DNA of 64,000 nucleotides from Flaccisagitta enflata. Lineage: Eukaryota; Chaetognatha; Sagittoidea; Aphragmophora. The DNA is taken from contig OZ231126.1 in assembly GCA_965153355.1 (NCBI GenBank), positions 58,652,001 through 58,716,000 on the forward strand. The letters are read 5' to 3'. Made by a program: the position numbers and the translations under genes. Under the pieces are notes generated by a model. That model made no database searches. It was not told the DNA's origin and saw only the letters and a program-made list of their open reading frames with translations. Below are positions 10,928 through 56,434 of the stretch, piece by piece (positions within the stretch are counted from its first letter, which is position 1; each line of letters begins with the position of its first letter).

Positions 10928-11159
10928 GAAAAACGCTGATCTTCATGATTTTTGCTCCTCTATATTATGTAAGCAGGGTGAAAAGGCACTCCAAACTTTT
11001 GCTATGTGGAGCACCAAATCCCCCCAGTTGTGTTTACGAACAATCATCATGCCGCAAAGTAAAAATCTGAACAGTATCTGGGTCCGCGACGGGGGGGGGG
11101 GTAAAAGATCACCAATTCTATAAGATCACTATGACCAAAAGAGCGCTAACCCAGTAAGT

Positions 11160-12230
11160 TCGCTATAACTATAAATCTTTACATTTAGAGCTTCTCCATA
11201 CAAAGTTTCATGTAAATCCATTTAAAAATGGCAAAGTTATGCACGTTTTTCACTTTTAGGCTAGTAGGGTGGTTGGGTGGTAAGCTGGTTTAAATAAATA
11301 GTGTGCATATGTTGAGTTCTTCCGTTGAGAGACTCCATACCAAGTTTCAACCAAATTGGTTGAAAAATGTCCAATTTATGCAAGTTTTTCACTTTTAGAC
11401 CGGTAAGCTGGTTGGGGGGTGGGTCGGTTTGTCCGGTTAGCATGCTCAAACATAAATAAATCACATACATGTGTTGAGTCCTTCCATTTAGAGACTCCAT
11501 ACCAAATTTCAATCAAATCGGTTGAAAAACACCAAAGATATGCACATTTTTCACTTTTAGGCTGGTAGGCTGGTTGGGTGGTAGGCTGGTTTGACAGAAC
11601 AAATAGTGTGCATATGTTGGGTTCTTCTATTTAGAGACTCCATACCAAATTTCAATCAAATCGGTTGAAAAACACCAAAGATATGCACATTTTTCACTTT
11701 TAGGCTGGTTGGGTGGTAGGCTGGTTTGACAGAACAAATAGTGTGCATATGTTGAGTTCTTCTATTTAGAGACTCCATACCAAGTTTCAACCAAATTAGT
11801 TGAAAAATAACAAAGTTATGAAAGTTTTTCATTTTTTGGTTGGTAGGCTGGTTGGGTGGTAGGTCGGTTTGGCCAGCTGGCATGCTCAAATGCATATAAA
11901 TCACATACATATGTTGAGTCCTTCCATTTAGAGACTCCATACCAAATTTCAACCAAATTGGTTGAAAAATGCCAAAGTTATGCACGTTTTTCACTTTTAG
12001 GCCAGTAGGCTGGTTGGGCCAGTTGGGTTGGTCGGATCACAAAAATCGGATAGGATATAAAGCGCCTTACCCTAATTCAACTTTCCACCAAATATGAACC
12101 AAATCGGTCAAAGCATAAAAAAGTTATCCATTTTTTAAAATTCGTAACAACACAACGACAACAACGACGACACCCACCTGCCTTGAATTATAGTCCGCGT
12201 CGGAATGATATTCCGTTGCGGACAAAAAGG
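11160..12230 (-). mobile_element. Tandem array of ~135-160 bp units ending in a head hairpin (HP-E)
   Basis: About six units share GAGACTCCATACCAAATTTC, AACCAAATCGGTTGAAAAA and GGCTGGTTGGGTGGTAGGCT; unit starts lie near 11180, 11313, 11474, 11616, 11753 and 11914. The array ends in an ACGACA-rich tract and, at 12190-12229, a stem-loop TAGTCCGCGTCGG / CCGTTGCGGAC followed by AAAAAGG. Core repeats plus microsatellite plus terminal hairpin with A-run is the layout of mollusc 'pearl'-type Helentron-associated elements (established family features; assignment here is inference). Confidence 0.65.
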
Positions 12231-13020
12231 AAATTTCATGGGAGTTCATCCATGCATGTATTCTTCCTATTCTTTCTCACTATTTATCTAGCATTCCATT
12301 AAAGAAAGTCGGGACGATGCACACTGGAAAATAAGGCATGCTGACCCGTCTGTACCATCTGTCTGGAGTCTGTGAGAGCAATGGTTCACATTTTTGTAAA
12401 TAGAGGCCGCCTCTTTTGATTACAAGAAAGTGCAATGAAAACAAAAAACTCTCACTCCCCTGCAGCTTCTCCTGCCTCTCAGCTGTCTCTGCTGTCGCCC
12501 TGCTACTTTTTGCTCCCGTTTTTTGAGTGAAAAAATCGATGAAAGATGCGATGATGGATTTCCATCTTGCAATGAATAGATATTGCAACTATTTTCCATG
12601 TGCTATAACTCCTAAAGTGATAAAAAGTGTATCTTCAGATTTTAAACCTAGAATCGTTATTGCCATAGCTACAGGTAGAGCCTAATCTTTCCATGGCAAA
12701 AGGCGGCAATAGATTTTTTTTCTGTCTCAGTAATGACATAAAGAGGAAAACAATACTTAAAGTTACTTTCTGGGCAATACAAGATAATGAATTGTTGGAA
12801 ACTGGTGTGGATCACTTTCCATAAGGCCTATCTTTAGATCTATCAATCAAAAAATGAAATAAAAAATTCATTATTTATTCGCCATATCACTAAGAAAACG
12901 ACCTTAGTGCGATGGCACGAAAGACCATAACTCCATAAGACCTTGTTATTCTTTTCGTGGAATTGGAATGTGAAGGTCTTGAGGAAATCTTAGGCCGGTC
13001 TTTCGTCAGTTTTTTTTCTT
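12231..13020. other. Unique DNA upstream of the transporter's first exon, no gene assigned
   Basis: No recognised family. A 102-codon minus-strand ORF lies at 12280-12588 but lacks family similarity or splice context. Promoter elements could not be identified with confidence. Confidence 0.35.
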
Positions 13021-13044
13021 TTTGTGTGTGTGTGTGTGTGTGTG
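13021..13044. repeat. (GT)12 microsatellite
   Basis: A pure GT run lying about 120 bp upstream of the transporter start codon, possibly within the 5' untranslated or promoter region. Confidence 0.9.
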
Positions 13045-13164
13045 TCGAAGTGATATTTTGACACGTGAACTTCGGGTTTTTCGTCGTACAAATTTTTAAG
13101 TATTGTGAAAGTCACTACATCGTGAATAAACTTGAAATCTCTTTCGTTGGACGCGGGCCTCGTC

Positions 13165-44774
<31,610 letters not shown>

Positions 44775-45204
44775 GTAAAAAGCGTCTGGCCAATCGCACT
44801 TTTTTTTCTTTTTGCGAATAACGCCTTTATGGTGTCTGTTTTGTCTTCATCGTCATCGTCATCGTCATCATCATCGTCGTAGCATTGCTAACACCTCTCA
44901 CATAATTAAACGAACTGGCAACATGATCAAAATTGATAGAAATAATGCATTCACTGGGTTGAAATTTGAGACAGAGGGAGCCAAAATATAGTTTTTTCGC
45001 AAACTGGGGCAAAGTTGTGCCTCCGGCAACGTGCGTGGCTCTCAGAATGTGTAATGCCAAAAATCCAGTGAAAAATCTTGTCTGATTTTGACAAGGAAAA
45101 TTTTGATGATGAGACAACATATACATCCTTAGAATTTACCGTAAAAAAGGCTAGAAAACATAGATTCTCAGGGTATTGTTTCACTAACAGACAATAGCAG
45201 CCCA
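44775..45204. other. Start of intron 11, no exon seen
   Basis: A short (TCATCG)n stretch at 44846-44880, then unique DNA. Confidence 0.45.
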
Positions 45205-45837
45205 AAGGCAGTAAGTGGTCAGCGGTACCCGTGCCCTGCTTGAGTAGTGTGTGATTTAAGTTGAGGGGGAGCAGGGCAGCGGCCCCGAAGGGGACGAAGT
45301 CCTGTAGAACACAGGGGGAATATGTCCGTCCGTCCATCGGTTCATCCCCCCCTGCCCCATCCTCAGGGCTTCGTCTCCTTTGGGGCCTATTCTGACCCAA
45401 ACTCTGCTAAATAGCCCATATCCAAGCAATATGGCCCAAATCTAAGCAAAATGGCCCTAATCCAAGCAAAATGGCCCTAATCCAAGCGAAATGGCCCAAA
45501 TCTAAGCAAAATGGCCCAAATCTAGGTATTGGAGGCAACAATATGGGTCTAAATGGCCAAAATGATGGACCCCAGGCCAGAACTGGGGTTTTCTGGCAAG
45601 ATTGGGTCATTTAGCTTGAATTTGGGCTATTTTGCTTAGATTTGGGCCATTTTGCTTAGATTTGGGCCATATTGCTTGGATTTGGGCTATTTAGCAGAGT
45701 TTGGGTCAGATTAGGCCCCTAAAGAGATGAAGCCCAGATGATGGGGCAGGGGGGGACAGACGGACGGACGTACGGACGGACAGATTCCCCCTGTGTTCTA
45801 CAGGACTTCGTCCCCTTCGGGGCCGCTGCCCAAAAAC
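45205..45837. repeat. FBa fold-back element, complete
   Basis: AGTGGTCAGCGGTACCCGTG, CCCTGCTTGAGTAGTG, GCAGCGGCCCCGAAGGGGAC, then units of AAGCAAAATGGCCCAAATCT and complements meeting near 45570. Right arm TGTGTTCTACAGGACTTCGT then CCCCTTCGGGGCCGCTGCCC. Confidence 0.8.
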
Positions 45838-46406
45838 GAGTCAACAGTACCAAGATACAGTCAGTGACAGCTGCAAAAAATATCGAAATCCCCAATCAAA
45901 TAGAATGGTTTTAGCGACAAATTTGAAGCTAAACTAAACCTTAACTTTGCATGATATCATTTGATGAAGCTATTTACAGCCATTGGTTGACAAGATTTGA
46001 AGTTTTTTTGTAGAAACCTCATGGGAATAACATGTTTTGAGATTATCATTAACCTGGACCCCTGTTTTGGACTTTAAAACGCTATTATGGACAAGTTCTG
46101 ATCCCAGTTCGCCTAATTTTGTGAGAGGTGTTACAGTGCGATGCGAGCAAAGACGACCTAGACTGTAGGATAGATTTCGAATATCTCAATTTTTTCCAGG
46201 CCTGTGTACCAATAAAGGCGGCTCTCGCCGGCTGGAAAAAAGTCGTAAATGGGAGTCTTTTTTTTCTTTGCATCTTCTTCTGTGTGCATCTCATGATGTT
46301 TGGTCGACTGCCTCCTGTTTTTGTCATTCAATCTGTCTCTCTGCGTCTCTTTTTTGGTCTTCCTTTGTCTTTGAGTGTGTGCGTGTGTGCTTGTGTGTGT
46401 GTGTGT

Positions 46407-47283
<877 letters not shown>

Positions 47284-47359
47284 CTATGTGTGTGTATGTG
47301 TGTGTGGGGGGGAGTGTATGTCTCTCTCTGTCTTTCTTTTTCTTTTTCCCTTTTTATTT

Positions 47360-47409
<50 letters not shown>

Positions 47410-47743
47410 AAGCAGAATAAAATGCAAAAGCTAGCGTCATAAAACTCAGGGTCAATTTGTGTAACATCCTGACTCTTCTGTATTGTTACATAGGGGCCGA
47501 TAAATAGGATCAATGAAAAATCTCGATTTTCGCAAAAATGCGAAAAATAAAAAAAGCTTAAAAAATTAATAGCGCCAAAACTAATGATCGTAGAGACTTC
47601 TGGTTGGCGCCATTTGAAAGAAAAAAATTAGCTCTTTCTCAGCTGTGAATATAAAAAAATGTGTCATCCCAGTCAGGAAATGGCTCAACTTTCTCAAGTT
47701 CCTCAAATCGAAAATGGAAAACCCGATTTTTCCCCTACGTTTC

Positions 47744-47773
47744 AAAAAGTCGAATTACGTAATTCGACTTTTT
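47744..47773. repeat. Perfect 30 bp palindrome
   Basis: AAAAAGTCGAATTAC followed directly by its exact complement GTAATTCGACTTTTT with no spacer. Confidence 0.85.
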
Positions 47774-48246
47774 TCCAATTATTGAGTTCCCCCCTCCCCT
47801 TGGGTCCATTATTATTAATTCACTCAAAGTACAATTTTATCAGTTTTAGGGGGTGCCCCTGTCCATTTCTTGGCCCCCACTTCCTTAGAATTATTTATTT
47901 AAAAAGTCTCCAGCCATCAAAGGCATATGGCTTTGGTAGAGCCCACGAAAAACTGCTGGAAATATGTGCCATCTTCATATAGAAAAAAAATGTAGGAAAA
48001 ATCAGTTAAAGTCCAATTTGCCATTTCTCATCCGTTTTCCGTTAAAAAATTATCTTGCTTGCTCTTCTATGTCAAAGTACGATATTTTTGTTATTTCTAT
48101 GTCAAATCTTGTAGGGCTGCAGCCAATATTTCATTCTTTATGGCATATGTTCCCAGTTTGCCTAATTTTGTTTGAGGTGTTAATTTGTCTTAATTGATAA
48201 AAAATTTTCTTCCTTATCCGATGAAATAAGTTAGAACGTTGAAAAA

Positions 48247-48450
48247 TGAAGTCCTGAAGAAGTCAATCCACAAGTTGAAGTTTGAAAAAAGCAAACATAT
48301 TCACTCAATAAAGCAACCTTTAATTAGTATGGATCTCAGCTTTATTATGATCAGCCCTGATCTTAGTGTTTTCTTTGAGCAGGCCGGTTGGGCCCGCTCC
48401 CATCAAATCTAGCAAGCCGAGAGAAAAACAGCAGACCGACAAAACTACAG

Positions 48451-48510
<60 letters not shown>

Positions 48511-49157
48511 GAAGGAAAGATGAAGTAGAAGTAGTAAAAGAAAGGAAAGAAATGAGAGAAGGAAATATAAGTGATACAAAAAAATCAATATACCACTTCT
48601 GCATTAATGAAAAAAGAGAGCCAAATACGAGCGGGCCCGTCGGGCCCGCTGTGAGAAAAACTTGCGGGCCTGACAGCAAAAAGGCGGGCTTAGGGCCTGC
48701 AGGCCTGCTCTAAAATCAGGGCTGTTTATGAATCAAATTAAATCAAGATATCCAAAATCTATCCTCCTGTCTTGGTCGTCTTTGCTCCCATCGTGCTGTA
48801 GTTCAGCGTGTCTTTATGTTTTTAATTAAGTTCCCTTCATGGTTGAAGCACACAAAACATGGACAAGCCATTGACAGGAGTCTTACGCAAAAAGATCCAA
48901 TGGCATGGTCCAATGCAGTGGATCGCGTGGCTTCTCTGAAAATTAGATGCTGCGTTCTTGCTTATTTCGCCCGGAAAGAATCAACCCAACAACAACAACA
49001 ACAACAACAACAACAACCCAACAACAACAGTGTTAGCATTCCGGCAAATCATAACTTCCTGGTGGGAAGTGGTGCTACTCCACACTCAAACACGAATGAT
49101 AACAACAACAGCAACAACATGAGCGACAACATGAGCAACAACATGAGCAACAACAAT

Positions 49158-49222
<65 letters not shown>

Positions 49223-49294
49223 CTACAGTCGTTGCCATGTCTTACTGAAGTTGTTGTATATGTTTTTGGCATTATTGTTGTTATTGTTTTGTTA
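48247..49294. repeat. 1.05 kb tandem duplication, copy 1
   Basis: Begins GAAGTCCTGAAGAAGTCAAT and runs through CAGGCCGGTTGGGCCCGCTC, (GA)n, AGCGGGCCCGTCGGGCCCGC, CATGGTTGAAGCACAC, GTGGATCGCGTGGCTTCTCT and (AAC)n to TGTTATTGTTTTGTTAT. The peptide MFLIKFPSWLKHTKHG... is repeated in each copy and is not a recognised protein. Confidence 0.85.
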
Positions 49295-49498
49295 TGAAGT
49301 CCTGAAGAAGTCAATCCACAAGTTGAAGTTTGAAAAAAGCAAACATATTCACTCAATAAAGCAACCTTTAATTAGTATGGATCTCAGCTTTATTATGATC
49401 AGCCCTGATCTTAGTGTTTTCTTTGAGCAGGCCGGTTGGGCCCGCTCCCATCAAATCTAGCAAGCCGAGAGAAAAACAGCAGACCGACAAAACTACAG

Positions 49499-49568
<70 letters not shown>

Positions 49569-49993
49569 AAGAGAGGAAGAAAGGAAAAACAGAAGGAAAG
49601 ATGAAGTAGAAGTAGTAAAAGAAAGGAAAGAAATGAGAGAAGGAAATATAAGTGATACAAAAAAATCAATATACCACTTCTGCATTAATGAAAAAAGAGA
49701 GCCAAATACGAGCGGGCCCGTCGGGCCCGCTGTGAGAAATACTTGCGGGCCTGACAGCAAAAAGGCGGGCTTAGGGCCTGCAGGCCTGCTCTAAAATCAG
49801 GGCTGTTTATGAATCAAATTAAATCAAGATATCCAAAATCTATCCTCCTGTCTTGGTCGTCTTTGCTCCCATCGTACTGTAGTTCAGCGTGTCTTTATGT
49901 TTTTAATTAAGTTCCCTTCATGGTTGAAGCACACAAAACATGGACAAGCCATTGACAGGAGTCTTACGCAAAAAGATCCAATGGCATGGTCCA

Positions 49994-50004
<11 letters not shown>
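49295..50004. repeat. Tandem duplication, copy 2 (truncated)
   Basis: Near identical to copy 1 from GAAGTCCTGAAGAAGTCAAT to GGTCCAATGCA, where it switches directly back to (GA)n, losing the (AAC)n part. Its purine tract has an extra GAGGGAGGAAGAGAGGAAGA segment. Confidence 0.85.
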
Positions 50005-50076
<72 letters not shown>

Positions 50077-50340
50077 AAGAGAGGAAGAAAGGAAAAACAG
50101 AAGGAAAGATGAAGTAGAAGTAGTAAAAGAAAGGAAAGAAATGAGAGAAGGAAATATAAGTGATACAAAAAAATCAATATACCACTTCTGCATTAATGAA
50201 AAAAGAGAGCCAAATACGAGCGGGCCCGTCGGGCCCGCTGTGAGAAAAACTTGCGGGCCTGACAGCAAAAAGGCGGGCTTAGGGCCTGATAGGCCTGCTC
50301 TAAAATCAGGGCTGTTTCCGATCAATTAAATCAAGATGCA
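50005..50340. repeat. Tandem duplication, copy 3 (internal fragment)
   Basis: (GA)n plus the GGAAAAACAGAAGGAAAGAT to AAATCAGGGCTGTTT segment. It shares the extra purine segment of copy 2, so it probably derives from copy 2. Confidence 0.8.
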
Positions 50341-51041
50341 TCTAGCCTCCTGTCTTTCTCTTTTCCCAGTAAGAAGCCAGCTCTGGCCTTCTTAACAACA
50401 TCAAATCTGGAGCAAGAAAGCAATCCCATATTGCGTGTGTTGGTCGACTTCAGGATCCTGATTCTTTTTTTTTCTTTTTCACTTTACAATTATTCACTCT
50501 TTCACTCTCACTCTCTCTTTCTCTCTCTCTCATTCTTTCTTTCTTTCATTTTCTCTTTTTTTTCTTTCTTTCTTTCATTTTCTCTTTTTTTCTTTCATTC
50601 TTTCATTTTCTCTTTTTTTCTTTCATTCTTTCATTCTCTCATTCTTTCTTTCATTCTTTCTTTCTTTCTTTCATTCATTGTTTCTCTCTTTCTTTCTATC
50701 TCTTTCTTTCTTTCTTTGTCTCTCTTTCTCTTTCTCTCTTTCTCTTTCTCTCTCTTTCTCTCTCTTTCTTTCTCTCTCTTTCTTTCTCTCTCTTTCTTTC
50801 TCTCTCTTTCTTTCTCTCTCTTTCTTTCTCTCTCTTTCTTTCTCTCTCTTTCTTTCTCTCTCTTTCTTTCTCTTTCTTTCTCTTTCTTTCTCTTTCTTTC
50901 TCTTTCTTTCTCTTTCTTTCTCTTTCTTTCTCTTTCTTTTCCTTTCTTTTCCTTTCTTTTCCTTTCTTTTCCTATCTTTCTCTCTCTTTCTCTCTCTTTC
51001 ATTCTCTTTCTGTCTCTTTATTTCTCTTTCAGAAGTAAAAG

Positions 51042-51131
<90 letters not shown>

Positions 51132-51310
51132 AATCAAAGAGCACGCTATCTGGACAGACTTTTTGTTCCTGGAACTTGTAGTGTTGTCTTTGACCAAGAA
51201 TCAGTATATTTAGAGCAATCAAGATCTGGCTAGCCTTTTCCACTCCAGATAGCGATTCCCAGATCCAGCATTAAGATATTGGGCCGGATTTGGGACCCCT
51301 TTTAAGAAAC
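50341..51310. repeat. CTTT-rich tract and (GA)n inside the duplicated region
   Basis: 50462-51030 is CTTT/CTCTCTTT low complexity and 51043-51130 is (GA)n. 50352-50455 is unique (AAGAAGCCAGCTCTGGCCTT); one frame reads KKPALAFLTTSNLEQESNP but no family was recognised. Confidence 0.85.
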
Positions 51311-51317
51311 GACATAC

Positions 51318-52165
<848 letters not shown>

Positions 52166-52507
52166 CGCTGAATTCCTTGCCATCAACTTTTCAATCAACT
52201 CGGTCAATTCGAAAGAAAAAGAGGAGCAAATCGCATCTCGTCTGTCGTTTGCGACGTAATTCCGTCGTTTGCAAAGGCTTTTTACTATCAGCTCACCACG
52301 CTACAATTGTCTCACATAAATCTGTGTTTATCCTTTTCATCTTCGTTTTTACCTCGGCGTGCCTTACTTCCGTGACGTAATTTACCGTTAAGGTTTTCTC
52401 CACCATACCGTCGCTTCTTCCTCTTTTTCTTTTTCTTTTTCTCTTTCTTTTTTCTTCTTCTAGCGCAGAGATATAGCCCGAACGAATCGTTGCCCAATGG
52501 GGCTTGT
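52166..52507. other. Unique DNA between microsatellites
   Basis: No recognised gene. CTGAATTCCTTGCCATCAAC and CGTCTGTCGTTTGCGACG are non-repetitive. Confidence 0.35.
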
Positions 52508-52660
52508 TCTTTTTCTTTTTCTTTTTTTTTTTCTTTTCTTTTCTTTTCTTTTCTTTTCTTTTCTTTTCTTTTCTTTTCTTTTCTTTTCTTTTCTTTTCTT
52601 TTCTTTTCTTTTTTTCTTTTCTTTTCTTTTCTTTTCTTTTTCTTTTTTCTTTTATCCTTC
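52508..52660. repeat. (TTTTC)n microsatellite
   Basis: TTTTC pentanucleotides with a few longer T runs. Confidence 0.95.
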
Positions 52661-52732
52661 TTTACTTTCTTCGTCTTCTTTTAATTTTGTGATGTTGAAG
52701 TATTCTTAAACAATGGCTGTCCTTTTTTTCTT

Positions 52733-52764
52733 TTTTAGTTGCGGACACGCAACTCTATAAGACA
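52733..52764 (+). mobile_element. HP-B head fragment
   Basis: TTTTTAGTTGCGGACACGCA then ACTCTATAAG. The rest of an HP-B element appears 1.1 kb later (53893). Confidence 0.75.
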
Positions 52765-53892
52765 CAATGAAAATTATTGTGACACTTCAGTTTCGCTAAG
52801 AGCAAAAAAATCACCATGTTTTTTACCAAAAACAAATAATTCGCCTGATAATATATGTCACTTTGGGTATTTAACAGAGAAAATTGATGCAAAATATCAT
52901 CAGAAAAAAAAAATAGTGATTTTGCTTTTAAAAATGACTAATTTCATAAATTTCGCAAATAAATATTTAAAAATTCATAAACAGATATCAAAAATTGTCT
53001 TATAGTAATGAAAATTGACATGCAGGTGGTTTGGTGCTTCATTTCACTACCATAAAAATTTCATGACTTTTCTTCACCAGGAAGTGCCCCATTTAAATCT
53101 CTGAACAAAAAACATCCTTTTTTTCACATTTCTGTTGAATCTGACATAGGTGCACCCTAAATAACAAATTTGCATAGAAATTGAAAAATTGGAAAAACCA
53201 AAAACATCAGACGCTAGTAAATTACATTATCTCGGGTCTGATGTTTTTAAAAATGCAAAATATTCATCTATGTTCAAGATTTGTTATTTAGGGGATGAAA
53301 AATGTTTTTTTCAAAAACTTCAAATTTTGCAATTTGGAATAGAAAAACTCACAAAATTGATACTTTAAATCTACCGATGGTTACAAAATTTGAAATGCTT
53401 AAGGTTAAATGCTTCCTTTGACTACCATTCAAATTTCATGACTTTACCCCAATGGGAAGTACCCCAAATGAATTTTTCAAAATAAAATATCTTATTTTTT
53501 GAAATTCAATTGTCAGCTGACATTTTTTAAAAGGTACTGGACAAAGACATCCAGAGTGCTAAAAATCATATGGCAAAAAAGTTTTATTCTAGTGTCAGAT
53601 AGATATGAACAGCCTCTCAATAAAAATTTGACCATATTATACAAATTGTGTCGATAATAATACAGTAAAGATACCTCTTTAAAATAATTCTTACTCTTTT
53701 CTGAGATTTTGCTTGAAAATTTGGCTAATTCAAGCTCATTTTACTGTACAAAGCATGCAATTTGAAGACTGATTTTTTAAAATAGTATGAATGGGCTCAC
53801 ATAGCACATGTCAAAACAGATTTTTGGTCAAAAATGGATAACTTTGTAGAAAAAATGGTGCAAAAAAGTGATGGAACAAGAGCGTCAAGATA
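52765..53892. other. AT-rich insert between HP-B head and body
   Basis: Contains two diverged copies of a ~370 bp unit (CTACCATAAAAATTTCATGA at 53049; CTACCATTCAAATTTCATGA near 53420, each followed by GGGAAGTACCCC-type text). No gene seen. Confidence 0.5.
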
Positions 53893-54112
53893 TAGTTCAT
53901 GATGTCATAAGAGGATTTGTCCATCTGTCCGTCGGTCCATCTGTCTGTCCATCCGTCCGTCTGAAACGCATGAGTCGAAAAGTGGAAAAGCGAGCGCTTA
54001 AGAAGCTTTTTTGGGTATGGGTGTTGGTGGGGGGCATGAGGTGTGGATAGGGGTTGGATGCCCCTGCCCACCCGTCCGCTACGAAATTGTGACCCCGCGT
54101 CTTTTGTTCTTG
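53893..54112 (+). mobile_element. HP-B body and tail
   Basis: ATAAGAGGATTTGTCCATCT, CCGT tract, GTCGAAAAGTGGAAAAGCGA, GGGGTTGGATGCCCCTGCCC, CACCCGTCCGCTACGAAATT, GTGACCCCGCGT. It directly continues the head at 52733. Confidence 0.7.
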
Positions 54113-54305
54113 TTTTCTTATCTTGTTTTTTCTTTGTTTTTTTTTTACGCTCTCTGAAAGTCATTGATTGTACAAGTATCTTTGTTTCTTTTTCCCCCAT
54201 TATAAGCTGGTGATTATCGTGCATCTTGATTTTTTCCAAATTTTCCAATTCTCATGAGTCATGAGCAATCCTCCTATTTCCTTGCCTTGATTCTTTCACA
54301 ATAGG

Positions 54306-54856
54306 AAGTTCAGGGTCCGCGTTGATAAATTCCATGATTGTCACGGCAATTTATTGTTATGCGGTACAAAAGCAGCAGGTGCAATTTGGTCGTATTATTT
54401 TCCGCATCATTCCTTGGTAATGAGTTCGGTTATTCGGCTGCAGTGCTGTCGTGGCTTTCCTCACTTCATTCTTGTGTACTTCTCTCCCTTGTGCTCGATA
54501 ACTACGACTTGCTTCCGGTTCAGAGTCAACGAAAATGGCCATCAAGAAAATTGCTTCCCGCTTGATGGTTTCGGATAATTTCTTTTTTACCACGGATGAT
54601 TGCTCCGCGGAAAGAGAAAGGTTTTAGGCCTGTATGCGATCTACTTATTTCTCAGTGTCTTTACTGTATTTGGTCGTTCAACAACGGCATTAATGTTGTC
54701 TTTCGCTTCCATCCATTTCAGACGCGCGGTGAACAGCAACACTCAAATTTATATCTGTGCTTATCTGTCGGCCTTTTCTCTTCTCTTGGACGTATCCTTG
54801 AGTGCATTCATGTTACTCAAGACAGTCACAGGTGTATTTTTGGATAACAAAGGTCC
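54306..54856 (+). pseudogene. Hydrophobic coding-like stretch, frames broken
   Basis: Non-repetitive. One frame has NSMIVTAIYCYAVQKQQVQF. Another reads LGLYAIYLFLSVFTVFGRST, TALMLSFASIHFRRAV, then IYICAYLSAFSLLLDVSLSA, FMLLKTVTGVF, which looks like two or more membrane helices. The frames do not join without frameshifts, and the minus strand is also open (54357-54593). It could be a decayed membrane protein or chance in T-rich DNA. No family recognised. Confidence 0.22.
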
Positions 54857-54859
54857 TTT

Positions 54860-55190
54860 TGGGAAACGGCCCCGAAGGGGTCGATGACCTATGCTTTCAT
54901 ACGGGGGAATTTTCTCATTCTCCTTTTCCTTCTTCGTCCCCCCCCAACCTCCAGGCCCATATCTCAGCCTCGAGGCCCATATCCCAGCCTTGAGGCCCAA
55001 ATCCCAGTCTTGAGGCCCAAATCCCAACCGCAAGGCCAAAATCCCATCTTCAAGGCCCAATTCCCCGCCTGAGGGATTTGGGCCTCAAGACTGGGATTTG
55101 GGCCTCAAGCTGGGAATGTCGGCTGAGATATGAGCCGGAGGGGGGGAGGAGGGAGGAGAAGGAGGAGGAGAGGAAGGAATTCCCTGTATA
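54860..55190. repeat. FBa fold-back element
   Basis: ACGGCCCCGAAGGGGTCGAT, GACCTATGCTTTCATACGGG, units CAGCCTTGAGGCCCAAATCC and complements, ending in a GGAGGAGGAGAGG tract. The right arm is degraded. Confidence 0.7.
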
Positions 55191-55236
55191 GAACTTTCAA
55201 GGCAGGGCAGTTCCACATCTAACTCGACTTTTTCCT

Positions 55237-55420
55237 AGTTCTCTTTCTCTTTTCTCTTTCTCTTTTCTCTTTTCTCTTTTCTCTTTTCTCTCTCTTCTCT
55301 CTTCTCTTTTCTCTTTTCTCTCTTCTCTTTTCTCTCTTCTCTTTTCTCTTTTCTCTCTTCTCTTTTCTCTTCTTTTTTCTCTTTTCTCTCTTCTCTTTTC
55401 TCTTTTCTTTTTTCTCCAGA
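55237..55420. repeat. CTCTTTT-rich low complexity
   Basis: Degenerate TTTTCTC/TTCTCTC units. The KREKREK peptides on the minus strand come from it. Confidence 0.9.
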
Positions 55421-55479
55421 AGCACCCCCCATCTTCGCGTCTCGGTCTTTGTCTCGGTTTCTCCCCTGTTCCTTTCCTC

Positions 55480-56226
55480 CCTTTTATTTCTTCTCTTTAC
55501 CAGTTGTTTGAATCTAGTTAATTCGCGTTTCCTTTTCAACGCGCTGCGATGATTGAGAGGAAGCTGCCCTTCCAACTTTCTTTGATTACTCCGCTCTTTC
55601 TCTGTTACGCCTCCGCCATCGTAACCGTCCTCATCGTAGCCGCCTCCATCAAAGCTGCTTTGATCATGGCCAGCTCGGTCGTAGCTCCCTTTGTCATAGC
55701 CGCCTTCATTGTGGTCGTCTTCTTCTTGGCTGCCTCCTTAACAACATTCACCTTCTTCTTGGCCGCCTTCATCGTAGCCGCCTCCGTCATAGCTGCCTTT
55801 ATTATCAGTTATGGTCAGTTTGGCCACCTCACTCATTGCTTCCTTCATCATAGCCGCCTACCTTGTGGTCCCCTTCATCTTGGCTGCCTCCTCCATGGTT
55901 GCCTCAATAATAGTCACCTTTTTTTTGGCTTTGTTGTGGTCACCTTCTTCTTGGCCGCCTTCATCGTTGCCGCCTCCATCATAGCTGCCTTGATCGTGGC
56001 CACCTCGATCGCAGTTGTCTTTGTCATAGTCGCCTTTATTACGGTCGCCTTCATCTTGGCTGCCTCCACTATGGTTGGCTTCATTGTGGTCGCCTCCTTC
56101 TCGGCCGTCAATATCGCCGCCGCTTTTATTGTGGCCTACTTTACCGTCGTTGTCTCCACCATGACCACCTCGATCGTAACCGCCTTCAATTCCGTCGTAA
56201 TTTCCGCCGCAATTCCGGGAATACAA
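55480..56226 (-). pseudogene. Gly/Asp-rich low-complexity protein remnant
   Basis: Minus strand. Segments read GGYDRGGHGGDNDG, HNEANHSGGSQDEGDRNKGD, YDKDNCDRGGHDQGSYDGGG, then, after at least two frame changes or stops (near 55917-55830 and a TAA near 55745), HNEGGYDKGSYDRAGHDQSS, FDGGGYDEDGYDGGGVTEKE. It is a degenerate 15-18 nt minisatellite that looks like a once-coding intrinsically disordered protein. The plus-strand 245-codon hydrophobic ORF is its antisense. The continuous open parts are 122 codons at most. Confidence 0.4.
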
Positions 56227-56434
56227 TTGGAAACCATTTTAACTCTAAGTGGCCCACTACCGATATTTATTGGTTTGCCTCTTTAGCTTTACTTCTGCCA
56301 CCTTCGCGGCTGTTAGGCTACTCTCTCATGCACACGTCAAGATTGCCGTGACCGTTGATAAGTTTTTCACTACCCTCATTACCAGCACCAGCTCCACATT
56401 TTACTCGTTTTTATTACCCCAAAGTCACTGCCAT

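Noticed and set aside
48816-49030. Possible C-terminal exon of the transporter (AVDRVASLKIRCCVLAYFAR)
   Set aside because: No resemblance to TM7, HP2 or TM8; sequence is part of a recent tandem duplication and partly deleted in copy 2.
55549-56286. 245-codon hydrophobic plus-strand ORF resembling a membrane protein
   Set aside because: It is the antisense of a GGY/DRG minisatellite; Ala/Val/Ile/Phe enrichment follows from complementing Gly/Asp/Tyr/Asn codons, and the residue periodicity is that of the repeat.
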